This document shows positions 7,571-16,406 of a stretch of DNA of 44,377 nucleotides, in pieces (the first letter of the stretch is position 1; every line of letters begins with the position of its first letter). Under the pieces are notes generated by a model, which saw only the letters and a program-made list of their open reading frames with translations, was not told where the DNA came from and made no database searches. A program made the position numbers and the translations under genes. The stretch spans positions 1 to 44,377 of the forward strand of contig CAZIGW010000227.1 in the NCBI GenBank assembly GCA_964538565.1, read 5' to 3'. The stretch comes from CAYVBN01 sp964538565 (GTDB taxonomy: Bacteria > Pseudomonadota > Alphaproteobacteria > Rhizobiales > Xanthobacteraceae).

Positions 7571-8662
7571 ATGAATTCAAGGCGATATCGCGCTCTCGGC
7601 TGTGCCGCGCTTCTGCTGCTGACGGGCTCCTCCCTGAGCCTCGGACAAGGCACGTTCACGCCGATTCCACCGCCCGGCGCGGCGCCCGCGCAGAACCCGG
7701 TGTGCGCGCGGCTGGAAGGGCAGCTCGCCGCGTTCGACCGTGGCACCATGGATCCCGCCCGCGCCGATCAGATCAGACGCTACGAGGACGCGGTCAACAA
7801 GCAGCAGTCGGAGCTCGACCGCACGGTCGCGCAGTCCCGCCGCATGGGTTGCGAGGGCTCGGGCTTCTTCTCGCTGTTCAGCGGACAGCCGGCGCAGTGC
7901 GGGCCGATCAACAACCAGATCCAGCAGATGCGGGGAAATCTCGACCGCATCATGAACGAGCTGCAGCGGCTCCAGAGCGACAACGGCGACCGCGAAGGAC
8001 AGCGCCAGTCGATCATCGCCGCGCTCGCCCAGAACAATTGCGGCCCGCAATATCGCGCCGCCCTCAACAACCAGCCGCGCGGCCTGTTCAGCGCGCTGTT
8101 CGGCTCGCCCGGCGGTTCGGTCGACACGCCCACGGACGTCCAGTCGTCGACGTTCCGTACGCTGTGCGTGCGCACCTGCGACGGATTCTATTTCCCGATT
8201 TCGTTCGCCACGACGCCGGCGCGCTTCCCCGATGACGATCAGATGTGTCATCGCATGTGCCCGGCGGCGGAAGTGTCGCTCTACACCTATCGCAATCCCG
8301 GCGAGGACGTGAACCAGGCAGTGTCGCTCAACGGCCAGCCTTACACGGCGCTGCCCAACGCGTTTCGCTACCGGCAGGAGTTCAACCCGAACTGCAGCTG
8401 CCGCCGCCCCGGCCAGAGCTGGGCCGACGCGCTCGGCCAGACCCGCGACGTGACGCTCGAGCGCGGAGACATCGTCGTCACCGACGAGCGCGCCAAGGCG
8501 CTGTCGCAGCCGAAGGGAGCTGCGGGCGCCAAGCCCGATGGCAAGACCGCGGGGTCGACGGCCGGCGCCGATCAATCGAGCCCGGCCAATGCGACGCCCG
8601 TGGTCGTTCCCGGCAAGCGCACGGTGCGGACGGTCGGACCGCCCTTCCTTCCAGTGCGCTGA
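7571..8662 (+). CDS. DUF2865 cell-envelope protein
   Basis: A 363-residue exported protein with an N-terminal signal (LGCAALLLLTGSSLSLGQG). It has a predicted coiled region near residues 45-140 (repeated Q/R/E-rich stretches such as DAVNKQQSELDRTV and IMNELQRLQSDNGD). The C-terminal half is cysteine-containing: LCVRTCDGFYFPISFATTPARFPDD, then CHRMCPAAEVSLY and NPNCSC. This matches the DUF2865 family found widely in Rhizobiales; its function is not established. The paired cysteines suggest disulfides in the periplasm. It converges with gltX. ATG 7571 sits about 10 bp after AACACC, a weak ribosome site. Confidence 0.8.
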   Translation: MNSRRYRALGCAALLLLTGSSLSLGQGTFTPIPPPGAAPAQNPVCARLEGQLAAFDRGTMDPARADQIRRYEDAVNKQQSELDRTVAQSRRMGCEGSGFFSLFSGQPAQCGPINNQIQQMRGNLDRIMNELQRLQSDNGDREGQRQSIIAALAQNNCGPQYRAALNNQPRGLFSALFGSPGGSVDTPTDVQSSTFRTLCVRTCDGFYFPISFATTPARFPDDDQMCHRMCPAAEVSLYTYRNPGEDVNQAVSLNGQPYTALPNAFRYRQEFNPNCSCRRPGQSWADALGQTRDVTLERGDIVVTDERAKALSQPKGAAGAKPDGKTAGSTAGADQSSPANATPVVVPGKRTVRTVGPPFLPVR

Positions 8663-8686
8663 GGCAGACTTCGATTGCTCGCCCGT

Positions 8687-8700
8687 CGCCCGTCCGGGCG
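8687..8700. terminator. Short GC hairpin between convergent genes
   Basis: CGCCC (8687-8691) and GGGCG (8696-8700) flank a four-base loop in the 54-bp space between the DUF2865 gene and gltX, which converge. There is no T-tract, so termination is inferred from position and structure only. Confidence 0.3.
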
Positions 8701-8716
8701 GCTGGCTCGCGCGACA

Positions 8717-10069
8717 TCACCCCTCCTGACCGGAAAGTCTGCGCGCGGCGCGTGCGCGCCCGATCAGCGGCAGCAGCGCCTTCAGTTCGGGCCCGTGCTC
8801 GGTGCCGGTGAGCGCGAGGCGCAAGGGCCGAAAGAGCGCCTTTCCCTTTCGTCCGGTCGCCGCCTTGACCGCGTCGGTCCAGGCCGTCCAGGTGGTCTCG
8901 TCCCACGGCTCGGCCGGCAGGCGTTCGCGGGCGACCTCGATCATCGCGCGATCCTCCGCCGCCACGATCGGCTCGATGCGGCCGGCGACGACGTTCCACC
9001 ACAAATCGACGTCGGCGAAGACCGAGAGATTGCCTTTGACCGCGTCCCAGAACGCCGCGCCTCCCGAAATGCCGCGCGCCGCGAGCCGCGCGGCGACCGC
9101 CGCATAGGGCATGTGGTGCAGCGTGCGCGCATTGAGCGCGGACAGTTCGGCCGGGTCGAATTTTGCCGCCGAATGGGAGACGTCCGCCAGGTCGACCTTG
9201 CCGACGAGATCGGACAGTTGCGCCACCGGTTCGACCGCATGGCCGGTGCCGATCAGCACCGCAAGCGCCGCAACCGCCGCGGGTTCGAACCCCCGCTCGC
9301 GCAACGCGGCGAGCGACAGATGGCCAAGACGTTTCGACAAACCCTCCCCGCTCGGCATCGTGAGCAGGTTGTGGTGGGCGAACGCCGGCGCCGCGCCGCC
9401 GAGGAGCTCGAACAACTGGATCTGCACCGCCGTGTTGGTGACGTGGTCCTCGCCGCGGATCACGTGAGTGACCCGCATGTCGGCGTCGTCGACAACGGAC
9501 GGCAGCGTATAGAGATAGCTTCCGTCGGCGCGGATCAGCACCGGATCGGAGAGCGACGCGCAATCGATCGCCTGCTCGCCGCGCACGAGATCCCGCCACG
9601 AGACGGTCCGGTGTTCGAGCAGAAAACGCCAATAGGGCTTGCGGCCTTCCGCTTCGAGCCGCGCGCGCTCCTCCGCGCCAAGTTTCAGGGCGGCGCGGTC
9701 GTAGACCGGCGGCCGGTGCAGGGCAAGCTGGCGACGGCGGCGATATTCGAGCTCTTCCTCGGTCTCGTAGCAGGCATAGAGACGGCCCGCCGCGCGCAGG
9801 CGGTCGGCCGCCTCGCGATAGCGTTCAAAGCGCGCCGACTGGCGCTCGACGCGATCGGGCACGATGCCGAGCCAGGCGAGATCCTCGGCGATCCCTGCGG
9901 CGAATTCCGCGGTCGAACGCTCGCGATCGGTGTCGTCGTAGCGCAGGATGAACGTGCCGCCGCGCGCCCGGGCGAACAGCCAGTTGAACAGCGCCGTGCG
10001 CGCGTTGCCGATATGCAGCCGGCCCGTCGGCGAGGGCGCGAAACGCACGATTGGGGTTCGGTCGTTCAT
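8717..10069 (-). CDS. gltX: Glutamate--tRNA ligase (GluRS, second-type)
   Basis: A 450-residue class I aminoacyl-tRNA synthetase. It starts MNDRTPIVRFAPSPTGRLHIGNARTALFNWLFAR, containing the HIGN ATP-site motif at residues 19-22. The second signature, normally KMSKR or KLSKR, reads EGLSKRLG at about residue 240. It charges tRNA-Glu (or mischarges tRNA-Gln, to be amidated by GatCAB) in the cytoplasm. Alphaproteobacteria usually carry two gltX copies. The GLSKR variant and the slightly short length fit the second, diverged copy, which can favour one tRNA subset. It lies 169 bp downstream of nadE on the same strand and may share its transcript. Confidence 0.9.
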   Translation of the reverse strand: MNDRTPIVRFAPSPTGRLHIGNARTALFNWLFARARGGTFILRYDDTDRERSTAEFAAGIAEDLAWLGIVPDRVERQSARFERYREAADRLRAAGRLYACYETEEELEYRRRRQLALHRPPVYDRAALKLGAEERARLEAEGRKPYWRFLLEHRTVSWRDLVRGEQAIDCASLSDPVLIRADGSYLYTLPSVVDDADMRVTHVIRGEDHVTNTAVQIQLFELLGGAAPAFAHHNLLTMPSGEGLSKRLGHLSLAALRERGFEPAAVAALAVLIGTGHAVEPVAQLSDLVGKVDLADVSHSAAKFDPAELSALNARTLHHMPYAAVAARLAARGISGGAAFWDAVKGNLSVFADVDLWWNVVAGRIEPIVAAEDRAMIEVARERLPAEPWDETTWTAWTDAVKAATGRKGKALFRPLRLALTGTEHGPELKALLPLIGRARAARRLSGQEG

Positions 10070-10238
10070 TCAGTCGCCCGCGGAACGGAGCATCGTGCGG
10101 CGAAGCGGATACCGGATCGCCGCAGAAAATGCGACCAGTTGTTGAATCCACGACACCTTCCAATTCCGCCGAATCGGAACGTGCTCCGGAGGAAGGCGGC
10201 GTGCCGGGGACGGGTCAGTCCCGATGCAATTGTCCGCA

Positions 10239-11984
10239 TCAGAAATCGAACGCCTCGCTCTTGGCGACGGCGGCGCCCGTGACCAGAGAGCGATCCGGTT
10301 CGGGGAGCGGCGCGCCGGAATCGCGAAAACGGTTGGTGATCGGGTAGCGCCGGTCACGCCCGAAATTCTTGAGCGTCACCTTCACCCCCGGGGCGGCCTG
10401 CCGCCGCTTGTACTCGGCGAGATTGAGCATGCGCTCGATGCGCACCACGGTGTCGCGGTCGAACCCGTCGGCCACGATGCTGGCCACCGGCTCCTCGCGC
10501 TCGACGAGCCGCTCGAGAATGGGATCGAGCACCGCGTAGGGCGGCAGCGAATCCTCGTCCTTCTGGTCCTCGCGCAGTTCGGCGCTCGGTGCACGGGTGA
10601 GGATGTTGTCGGGGATCACCGGCCCGGACGGCCCGAGCGCGCCGACCGGCTTCCAGCGGTTGCGCAATCGCGCCAGCCGGAAGACCTCGGTCTTGTAGAG
10701 ATCCTTGATCGGATTCAAGCCGCCGTTCATGTCGCCGTAGAGCGTGGCGTAGCCGGTCGACATCTCCGACTTGTTGCCGGTCGTCACCACCATCAGGCCG
10801 AACTTGTTGGAGATCGCCATCAGGATGGTGCCGCGCGTGCGTGACTGGAGATTTTCCTCGGTGACGTCGCGCGGCAGGCCCGCGAACAACGGCTCGACCG
10901 CGCTCTCGAACCCTTCGACCGCGCGCGCGATCGGCACGATCTCGTACTTGACCCCGAGCGCCTTGGCGACCTGCGCCGCGTTGTCGAGCGATTCCTGCGA
11001 CGTGTAGCGGTAGGGCAGCATGATGCAACGGACGCGCTCGGCACCGAGCGCGTCGACCGCCATCGCGGCGCACAGCGCGGAATCGATTCCGCCCGACAAT
11101 CCCAGCACCACGCCCTTGAAGCCGTTCTTGTCGACGTAGTCGCGCAGCCCGAGCACGCAGGCGCTGTAGTCGGCTTCGTCCCCTTCCGGCAGCCGCGCGA
11201 CGGCGCCGTCGACGCAGCGCCAGGCGTTGCGCACGCGCTCCCAGCGCGTCGTCACGACCGCTTCCTCGAAGGCGGGGAGCTGCAGGGCGAGCGAGTGGTC
11301 GTGGTGGAGCGCGAACGAGGCGCCGTCGAACACGAGCTCGTCCTGGCCGCCGACCTGATTGACGTAGAGGATCGGCAGGCCACTCTCGCTGACGCGGGCG
11401 ACCGCGATGTTGAGGCGCACGTCGCCCTTCTCGCGCCAATACGGCGAACCGTTGGGAACGACCAGCAGTTCGGCGCCGGTCTCGGCCAGGCACTCGACGA
11501 CCTCCTCGCCCCAGATGTCCTCGCAGATCGGAATCCCGAGGCGCACGCCGCGGAAATTGATCGGCCCGGGCAGCGGGCCCGGCACGAATACGCGCTTCTC
11601 GTCGAACACGCCGTAGTTCGGCAGATCGACCTTGAGGCGCACGGCGGCGATCCGGCCGGCATCGAGCAGGCAATAGGCGTTGTAGAGCTTGCCATCCTCG
11701 ACCCAGGGCGTACCGACCAGCACGGCCGGCCCGCCGTCCGCGGTCTCGCGCGCGAGCGTCTCGACGGCGGCGCGGCAGGTGGTCTGGAAGGCCGGCTTGA
11801 GCACCAGGTCCTCCGGCGGATAGCCGGCGATGACGAGTTCGGAACAGGCGAGGACGTCGGCGCCGTCGACCGCTGCCTTGGCGCGCGCCCGGCGCACCTT
11901 CTCGGCATTGCCGGAGACGTCGCCGACGGTCGGATTGAGCTGCGCAACGGCGATGGCGAGCTGGTCGGATGGGCGGGCGGTCAT
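10239..11984 (-). CDS. nadE: Glutamine-dependent NAD+ synthetase
   Basis: A 581-residue two-domain enzyme that makes NAD+ from deamido-NAD+, ATP and glutamine. The N-terminal CN-hydrolase (glutaminase) domain shows its triad: Glu49 in CSELVIAGYPPEDL, Lys in RLKVDLPNYGVFDE, and Cys in GIPICEDIWGEE. The synthetase domain starts near residue 280 and has the PP-loop LGLSGGIDSALCA, then TTGNKSEMSTGYATLYGDMNGG. Length and order match bacterial glutamine-dependent NadE. Because the glutaminase domain is fused, no separate amidotransferase is needed. It lies 55 bp downstream of the GST gene and is probably the fourth gene of the arsR-led run. Confidence 0.95.
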   Translation of the reverse strand: MTARPSDQLAIAVAQLNPTVGDVSGNAEKVRRARAKAAVDGADVLACSELVIAGYPPEDLVLKPAFQTTCRAAVETLARETADGGPAVLVGTPWVEDGKLYNAYCLLDAGRIAAVRLKVDLPNYGVFDEKRVFVPGPLPGPINFRGVRLGIPICEDIWGEEVVECLAETGAELLVVPNGSPYWREKGDVRLNIAVARVSESGLPILYVNQVGGQDELVFDGASFALHHDHSLALQLPAFEEAVVTTRWERVRNAWRCVDGAVARLPEGDEADYSACVLGLRDYVDKNGFKGVVLGLSGGIDSALCAAMAVDALGAERVRCIMLPYRYTSQESLDNAAQVAKALGVKYEIVPIARAVEGFESAVEPLFAGLPRDVTEENLQSRTRGTILMAISNKFGLMVVTTGNKSEMSTGYATLYGDMNGGLNPIKDLYKTEVFRLARLRNRWKPVGALGPSGPVIPDNILTRAPSAELREDQKDEDSLPPYAVLDPILERLVEREEPVASIVADGFDRDTVVRIERMLNLAEYKRRQAAPGVKVTLKNFGRDRRYPITNRFRDSGAPLPEPDRSLVTGAAVAKSEAFDF

Positions 11985-12039
11985 GCTGCTGATTTAGCGC
12001 CTCACCCTCCCCGACCGCAATCGCTCCTCCCAAGCCTTG

Positions 12040-12738
12040 TCAGGCCGCCGAAGCCGCCTGCGCGGGCGCGGACACGAATCCGCCCGTCGTCAGCCGGTGA
12101 CCGGGCGTGCCCTCGGCAAACGGCGGCGGGACGCTCTCGCGCACGCTCGGGCGTTCCAGATGCCGGCCGAGATAGCGGCTGAGCGCCGGCGAGCCGTTGA
12201 CGATGGCGCCTGCTTCCGGCGTCATGCGCAGGTAGTAGAGGATCGGAACGAGGTCGGCGTCGGCGAGCCCGAACGCGTCGCCGACGAGGTGCCCGGTCGC
12301 GACCGCCTGCTCCAGGACGCGGAGGTGCCGCTCGACGTCAGGCAGGCTCTCCTCGATCACCGCGCGGTTCGGATTGCCGTCCGGCGTGCGCGGGAAGACG
12401 TAGGCGCCCAGATAGCGACGCACGACGAGCGGATCGATCCCCGTGTTGATGATCGAGATCCATTGCTCGGTCTGCGCCGCGAGCCGCGGATCGGCCGGCA
12501 TGAGCGCCGGGCCGTCGAATGCGTGGTCGATGTAGCGGCAGATCGCCCGCGACTCGCAGAGCACGAAATCGCCGTGCCGCATGGCGGGAATTTTTCCGAG
12601 CGGATGGATTGCGTCGACGTCGGGCGTATGCGGCCGCGCCGGCACGAGCGTGTACGGCACGCCCTTTTCCGCGCAGGCGATGCGGGTGACCCAGACGAAG
12701 TTGCTTTGCGGCGCCCCGATGATCTGCAGTTCAGGCAT
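12040..12738 (-). CDS. Glutathione S-transferase family protein
   Basis: A 232-residue protein with an N-terminal thioredoxin-like half (QIIGAPQSNFVWVTRIACAEKGVPYTLV, then HPLGKIPAMRHGDFVLCESRAICRYID, where the cis-Pro and Glu-Ser bind glutathione) and an all-helical C-terminal half. GSTs conjugate glutathione to electrophiles or carry out glutathione-dependent redox and lyase reactions. The usual N-terminal catalytic Ser/Tyr/Cys is not obvious; Ser12 or Asn13 in APQSNF is the likely position. It lies 41 bp after the SRPBCC gene on the same strand, so it is probably under the same ArsR-type control. The substrate is unknown. Confidence 0.85.
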   Translation of the reverse strand: MPELQIIGAPQSNFVWVTRIACAEKGVPYTLVPARPHTPDVDAIHPLGKIPAMRHGDFVLCESRAICRYIDHAFDGPALMPADPRLAAQTEQWISIINTGIDPLVVRRYLGAYVFPRTPDGNPNRAVIEESLPDVERHLRVLEQAVATGHLVGDAFGLADADLVPILYYLRMTPEAGAIVNGSPALSRYLGRHLERPSVRESVPPPFAEGTPGHRLTTGGFVSAPAQAASAA

Positions 12739-12779
12739 GACACGTCTCCCACCTTGGCACATGAAGAAATCGCCCGACG

Positions 12780-13253
12780 TCAGGCGGACTGTTCCGCCGC
12801 CCGCGCGAAGGCCCGCAGCACGCCGCCCCAGCCCTCGGGCGTGTCGACGCCCTTGCGCAGCGCATCCGCGGTGTCGCCGAAGCGCTCGAAGTAGCGATGC
12901 TCCAGCTCGACCCGCGTGGTCTGCGGCCCTTCGGCAATGAAGGTGATCTCGACCTCCGTGGTCGCGCTCGGATCGAACTGGAAATGCCCGTTGATCTGCC
13001 AGCCCAGCACGAGGCGCGCCGGCGGCGCCCAGACCAGCACCTTGCCCCAGTCGCATTCCGAGCCGTCGACGCCGCGTTCGAACCAGCGGCCACCGGCGAC
13101 CGGCTCCATCACGATCTCCTGCCGCGGCGCGCCGAGCAGCGTGTGCTGCTTCGGCCACCATTGTCCGCTGGTGAACACCTCGAAGGCCCGCGCCAGGTCG
13201 GCCTTGATCTGGATGCTCTTGCGGACCGTCGCGAAGGTGACGGTGCGGTTCAT
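12780..13253 (-). CDS. SRPBCC (AHSA1-like) ligand-binding protein
   Basis: A 157-residue protein of the START/Bet v1-like AHSA1 group. Family features are the N-terminal VRKSIQIKADLARAFEVFTSGQWWP, the GGRWFERGVDGSECDWGKVLVWAPPARLVLGWQI core and the LEHRYFERFGD strand, followed by a long C-terminal helix. Such proteins bind small hydrophobic molecules in a cavity, and in bacteria they are very often encoded next to an ArsR-type repressor. That holds here: its ATG (13253) overlaps the arsR stop by four bases (ATGA), indicating translational coupling. The ligand is unknown. Confidence 0.88.
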   Translation of the reverse strand: MNRTVTFATVRKSIQIKADLARAFEVFTSGQWWPKQHTLLGAPRQEIVMEPVAGGRWFERGVDGSECDWGKVLVWAPPARLVLGWQINGHFQFDPSATTEVEITFIAEGPQTTRVELEHRYFERFGDTADALRKGVDTPEGWGGVLRAFARAAEQSA

Positions 13254-13567
13254 CCTGTTCCCTCGCCCGGGCCTGCCTCGGCCTCGGCCTGAAATGCGTC
13301 CAACGCCTCGTCCCAGAACTGGTCGAGCCAGCGCCGCAGGGCGCCAAGACCCTTCGGGTCGATCTCGTAGATGCGCCGTGTCCCTTCCCGCTGCTCGCGC
13401 ACCAGGCCGGCTTCCTTGAGCACCTTGAGATGCTGCGAGACCGCCGGCCGGCTGACCGGCATGGATTTCGCGATGCGGCTCACGGCCTTGGGGCCGGACC
13501 GCAACTGTTCGAACACCCGGCGGCGGGTCGGGTCGGCAAGGGCTGCGAGCGCGTGTTCGTAAGCCAT
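13250..13567 (-). CDS. ArsR-family winged-helix transcriptional regulator
   Basis: A 105-residue DNA-binding protein with the ArsR/HTH_20 layout: MAYEHALAALADPTRRRVFEQL, the recognition region KSMPVSRPAVSQHLKVLKEAGLV, then the wing REGTRRIYEIDPKGLG. No metal-binding cysteine motif (such as CxC) is present, so it is not a metal sensor of the classic type. It belongs to the group linked to SRPBCC/AHSA1 genes, as here. A strong dyad lies directly before its start (13570-13593), which suggests autorepression. It leads the run arsR, SRPBCC, GST and possibly nadE and gltX. Confidence 0.9.
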   Translation of the reverse strand: MAYEHALAALADPTRRRVFEQLRSGPKAVSRIAKSMPVSRPAVSQHLKVLKEAGLVREQREGTRRIYEIDPKGLGALRRWLDQFWDEALDAFQAEAEAGPGEGTG

Positions 13568-13569
13568 TT

Positions 13570-13593
13570 CTTACCGTAAGCAATGTCTTACGG
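13570..13593. promoter_or_regulatory. Dyad operator upstream of the arsR gene
   Basis: CCGTAAG (13574-13580) and CTTACGG (13587-13593) form a perfect 7-bp inverted repeat with a 6-bp spacer. CTTAC-C-GTAAG (13570-13580) is a second overlapping palindrome. The block ends three bases from the arsR start codon at 13567, so bound repressor would block transcription or initiation. This is the expected place for an autoregulated ArsR operator. Confidence 0.65.
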
Positions 13594-13722
13594 ACTGTCA
13601 ACCGAAATCTCCCCTGGCGCGCGAGCTTTGCGGCGACGCGCGTGGGAGGGCGCGGGGCCGATCTCGCATCGAAGCTGCAGGCCGGATGTGCGGACAGGCC
13701 GTCGCGACGGCGCCGAGACGCC

Positions 13723-14508
13723 TCACTCGAACGCGTAGGCGTCCATCATCAGCACGCCGTGCTGATGGCTCGAATGGACACGTGCGCCCCTGGCGCCCGG
13801 GCCGGCTGCGCCGAGCGCCACGTGGAGCGGCACGAAGTGCTCCTCGGTCGGATGGTTCTCGCGCGCGTAAGGCGCGCGATCGCGATACGCGGCGAGATCC
13901 TCGACCGCGCCCGCTTCCGCCTTCCCGCGCACCCAGTCGTCGAACTGCGTCACCCATTCGGGCGCCGGCGCGTCCTGCGCGTAGCCGCCGCGGAAGAACT
14001 CCACGAGGTTGTGTGTCGCCGAGCCGGAGCCGACGACCAGGATGTTCTCCTCGCGCAGCGAGGCGAGCGCGCGTCCGACAGCGAGATGATGCGCGGCGCC
14101 GAGGTGCGGCTGCACCGAGATCTGCACCACCGGCACGTCGGCCTGCGGGTACATCAGCATCAGCGGCACCCATGTGCCGTGATCGTAGCCGCGGTCGTTG
14201 ATCACGGCGGGCGCGAAGCCCGCCGCCTGCAGCAGCCCCGCCACTTTGATCGCCACAAGCGCGTCGCCGGGCGCCGGATAGACCATCCGGTAGAGTTCGG
14301 GCTCGAACCCTTCGAAGTCGTAGATCATGCCGGGCCGCTCGGCGCCCACCACCGCCGGCCGGCTCGAGGCGAAATGCGCCGACGCGATCACGACCGCGCG
14401 CGGCTTGCCGAGCGTCTCACCGAAGCCCGAGAGAAAATCGCGCGCTGGCGAATTGTGCAGCACCAGATTGGGCGCGCCGTGCGAAAGAAAGACGGTGGGA
14501 AGGCGCAT
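13723..14508 (-). CDS. LigB/DODA-type extradiol ring-cleavage dioxygenase
   Basis: A 261-residue class III extradiol dioxygenase of the DODA (YgiD-like) group. It starts MRLPTVFLSHGAPNLVL, where the SHG histidine is an expected iron ligand. Further blocks are VVIASAHFASSRPAV, NDRGYDHGTWVPLMLMYP (a second conserved His) and VVGSGSATHNLVEF. Members cleave catechol-type rings next to the hydroxyls using Fe(II) or Zn. E. coli YgiD is 4,5-DOPA-extradiol dioxygenase. The natural substrate here is unknown. The ATG at 14508 has a good GAGGAG just upstream. It lies 113 bp after DAHP synthase, same strand. Confidence 0.87.
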   Translation of the reverse strand: MRLPTVFLSHGAPNLVLHNSPARDFLSGFGETLGKPRAVVIASAHFASSRPAVVGAERPGMIYDFEGFEPELYRMVYPAPGDALVAIKVAGLLQAAGFAPAVINDRGYDHGTWVPLMLMYPQADVPVVQISVQPHLGAAHHLAVGRALASLREENILVVGSGSATHNLVEFFRGGYAQDAPAPEWVTQFDDWVRGKAEAGAVEDLAAYRDRAPYARENHPTEEHFVPLHVALGAAGPGARGARVHSSHQHGVLMMDAYAFE

Positions 14509-14621
14509 CGCGGTCTCCTCTGCGCCAATGTAAGGCGGCCGCGCTGCGGGCGCGAGCGGCCGGCGTGCATTCGCGCGCTTGCAGCCTCGCAAGCGGCAAT
14601 GCCGGACGCCGGATACCCCCT

Positions 14622-16010
14622 CTACAGTCCGGCGGCTGCCGGCAGAGGTTTCGCCTTGCCACGCTCCGACTTGAGAAGATCGGCGAGCAGGAAGGCCAGA
14701 TCGATCGACTGCTCGGCGTTGAGCCGAGGATCGCAGAACGTATGGTAGCGATCGTTGAGGTCTTCCTCGCTGATCGCCCGCGCCCCGCCGGTGCACTCGG
14801 TCACGTTTTTGCCGGTCATCTCGAGATGTACGCCGCCCGCGTAGGTGCCTTCGGCGGAATGCACGGCAAAGAAGGTCTTCACTTCCTGAAGGATGCGGTC
14901 GAACGGACGTGTCTTGTAGCCGTTCGCCGCCGTGATCGTGTTGCCGTGCATCGGGTCGCACGACCAGACGACATTGCGGCCCTCGCGCTTCACGGCGCGC
15001 AGCAGCGGCGGCAGCAGTTCGCCGGCCTTGTCGGCGCCGAAGCGGCAGATGAGCGTCAGCCGGCCCGGCTCGTTGTCGGGGCTCAGGATGTCGATCAGCC
15101 GAAGCAGCGTGTCGGGCTTGAGCGAGGGGCCGCACTTGAGGCCCAGCGGATTGCGGATGCCGCGGCAGAACTCGACGTGGGCGTGATTGGGTTGGCGGGT
15201 GCGGTCGCCGATCCACACCATGTGGCCCGAGGTCGTGTACCAATTGCCCGGCTCGGTCGAGTCCTCGCGGGTCATCGCCTGCTCGAAGCCGAGCAGCAGC
15301 GCCTCGTGGCTGGTGTAGAAGTCGGTCGCGCGCAGCTCCGGATGGCTCTCGAGGTCGAGCCCGCACGCCTGCATGAAGGCGAGTGCCTCGGAAATGCGGT
15401 CGGCAAGTTCCATGTAGCGGCGCGACTGCGGCGAATCCTTGAGGAAGCCGAGCATCCACTTGTGCACGCTGCCGAGGTTGGCGTAGCCGCCCTGCGCGAA
15501 CGCGCGCAGCAGGTTGAGGGTCGCCGCGGACTGGCGATAGGCCTCGATCTGCCGGCGCGGGTCGGGCGTGCGCGCGGCCGGCGTGAACTCGATGTCGTTG
15601 ACGATGTCGCCCCGGTAGCTCGGCAGCTCGACGTCGCCGCGTTTCTCGGTCGGGGCCGAGCGCGGCTTGGCGAACTGCCCGGCGATGCGGCCGATCTTCA
15701 CCACGGGCAAGGCCCCCGCGAAGGTGAGCACCACCGCCATCTGCAGGAAGACGCGGAAGAAATCGCGGATGTTGTTGGCGCCGTGCTCGGCGAAGCTCTC
15801 GGCGCAGTCGCCGCCCTGCAGCAGGAAGGCCTCCCCGGCGGCGACGCGCGCGAGCGCGCGCTTGAGCGCCCGCGCCTCGCCGGCGAAGACGAGCGGCGGA
15901 AAGCTTGCGAGCAGCTTCTCGACCTCGGCGAGGGCCTGCGGATCCGGATAGTCCGGCACCTGCACGATCGGCTTCCTACGCCAGCTGTCGGGCGTCCAAC
16001 GCTCGGACAC
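14622..16010 (-). CDS. Class II 3-deoxy-7-phosphoheptulonate (DAHP) synthase
   Basis: A 462-residue plant-type enzyme that condenses phosphoenolpyruvate and erythrose-4-phosphate, the first step of the shikimate pathway. Class II hallmarks run along the protein: GEAFLLQGGDCAESF, VVKIGRIAGQFAKPRSAPTE, SHEALLLGFEQAMTR, NPLGLKCGPSLKPDTLLRL, VVWSCDPMHGNT, and GGVHLEMTGKNVTECTGG. I prefer the GTG at 16010 (VSERWTPDSWRRKPI) because GTTCAGGAG stands seven bases before it; a longer start at 16043 has no such site. It is typical of Rhizobiales, where the class II enzyme serves general aromatic synthesis. Confidence 0.93.
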   Translation of the reverse strand: MSERWTPDSWRRKPIVQVPDYPDPQALAEVEKLLASFPPLVFAGEARALKRALARVAAGEAFLLQGGDCAESFAEHGANNIRDFFRVFLQMAVVLTFAGALPVVKIGRIAGQFAKPRSAPTEKRGDVELPSYRGDIVNDIEFTPAARTPDPRRQIEAYRQSAATLNLLRAFAQGGYANLGSVHKWMLGFLKDSPQSRRYMELADRISEALAFMQACGLDLESHPELRATDFYTSHEALLLGFEQAMTREDSTEPGNWYTTSGHMVWIGDRTRQPNHAHVEFCRGIRNPLGLKCGPSLKPDTLLRLIDILSPDNEPGRLTLICRFGADKAGELLPPLLRAVKREGRNVVWSCDPMHGNTITAANGYKTRPFDRILQEVKTFFAVHSAEGTYAGGVHLEMTGKNVTECTGGARAISEEDLNDRYHTFCDPRLNAEQSIDLAFLLADLLKSERGKAKPLPAAAGL

Positions 16011-16406
16011 GGTACAACTCCTGAACTTGCCCGTCGGGGCCACCTGTGGGGCGCGAGGCCCGCCAATTGTCTCGGCTGTCGCGGAGGTTATACACGCGAT
16101 GCCGACCCGCGGCCAGCACCTCGAAACGTCGGCGGCCTGCCCTCGCGTCTCGGGCCCGCCGCGTGACCCGCTGCGGCGTCTGCCTGCGCGTTCCTGCCGC
16201 GCCGTGACACGGCGGCGAGACGGTCCCCGCGGTCAGCTTGCGCTAACCACGATCGGTCAGCCTTCGTAAGCCATTTCCGCAGCCAAGACGCCGCCTCGGC
16301 CGCGCATGGCCGGCGCGGGCGCATCCATTTACCGTTCCGTCGGCGAACGTCGGGTAGGAGCGATGGCACTTGCGGCCCGCGGCTGCGGATTGGGGACGAG
16401 CTTCAC
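16011..16406. other. Intergenic region between divergent DAHP synthase and MHYT-GGDEF-EAL genes
   Basis: No convincing gene is seen. The notable content is a near direct repeat of about 20 bp: cggtcagcttgcgctaacca (16230-16249) and cggtcagccttcgtaagcca (16254-16273), 24 bp apart. This could be a pair of regulator sites for the c-di-GMP gene. The remainder is GC-rich sequence without recognisable structure. Confidence 0.4.
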
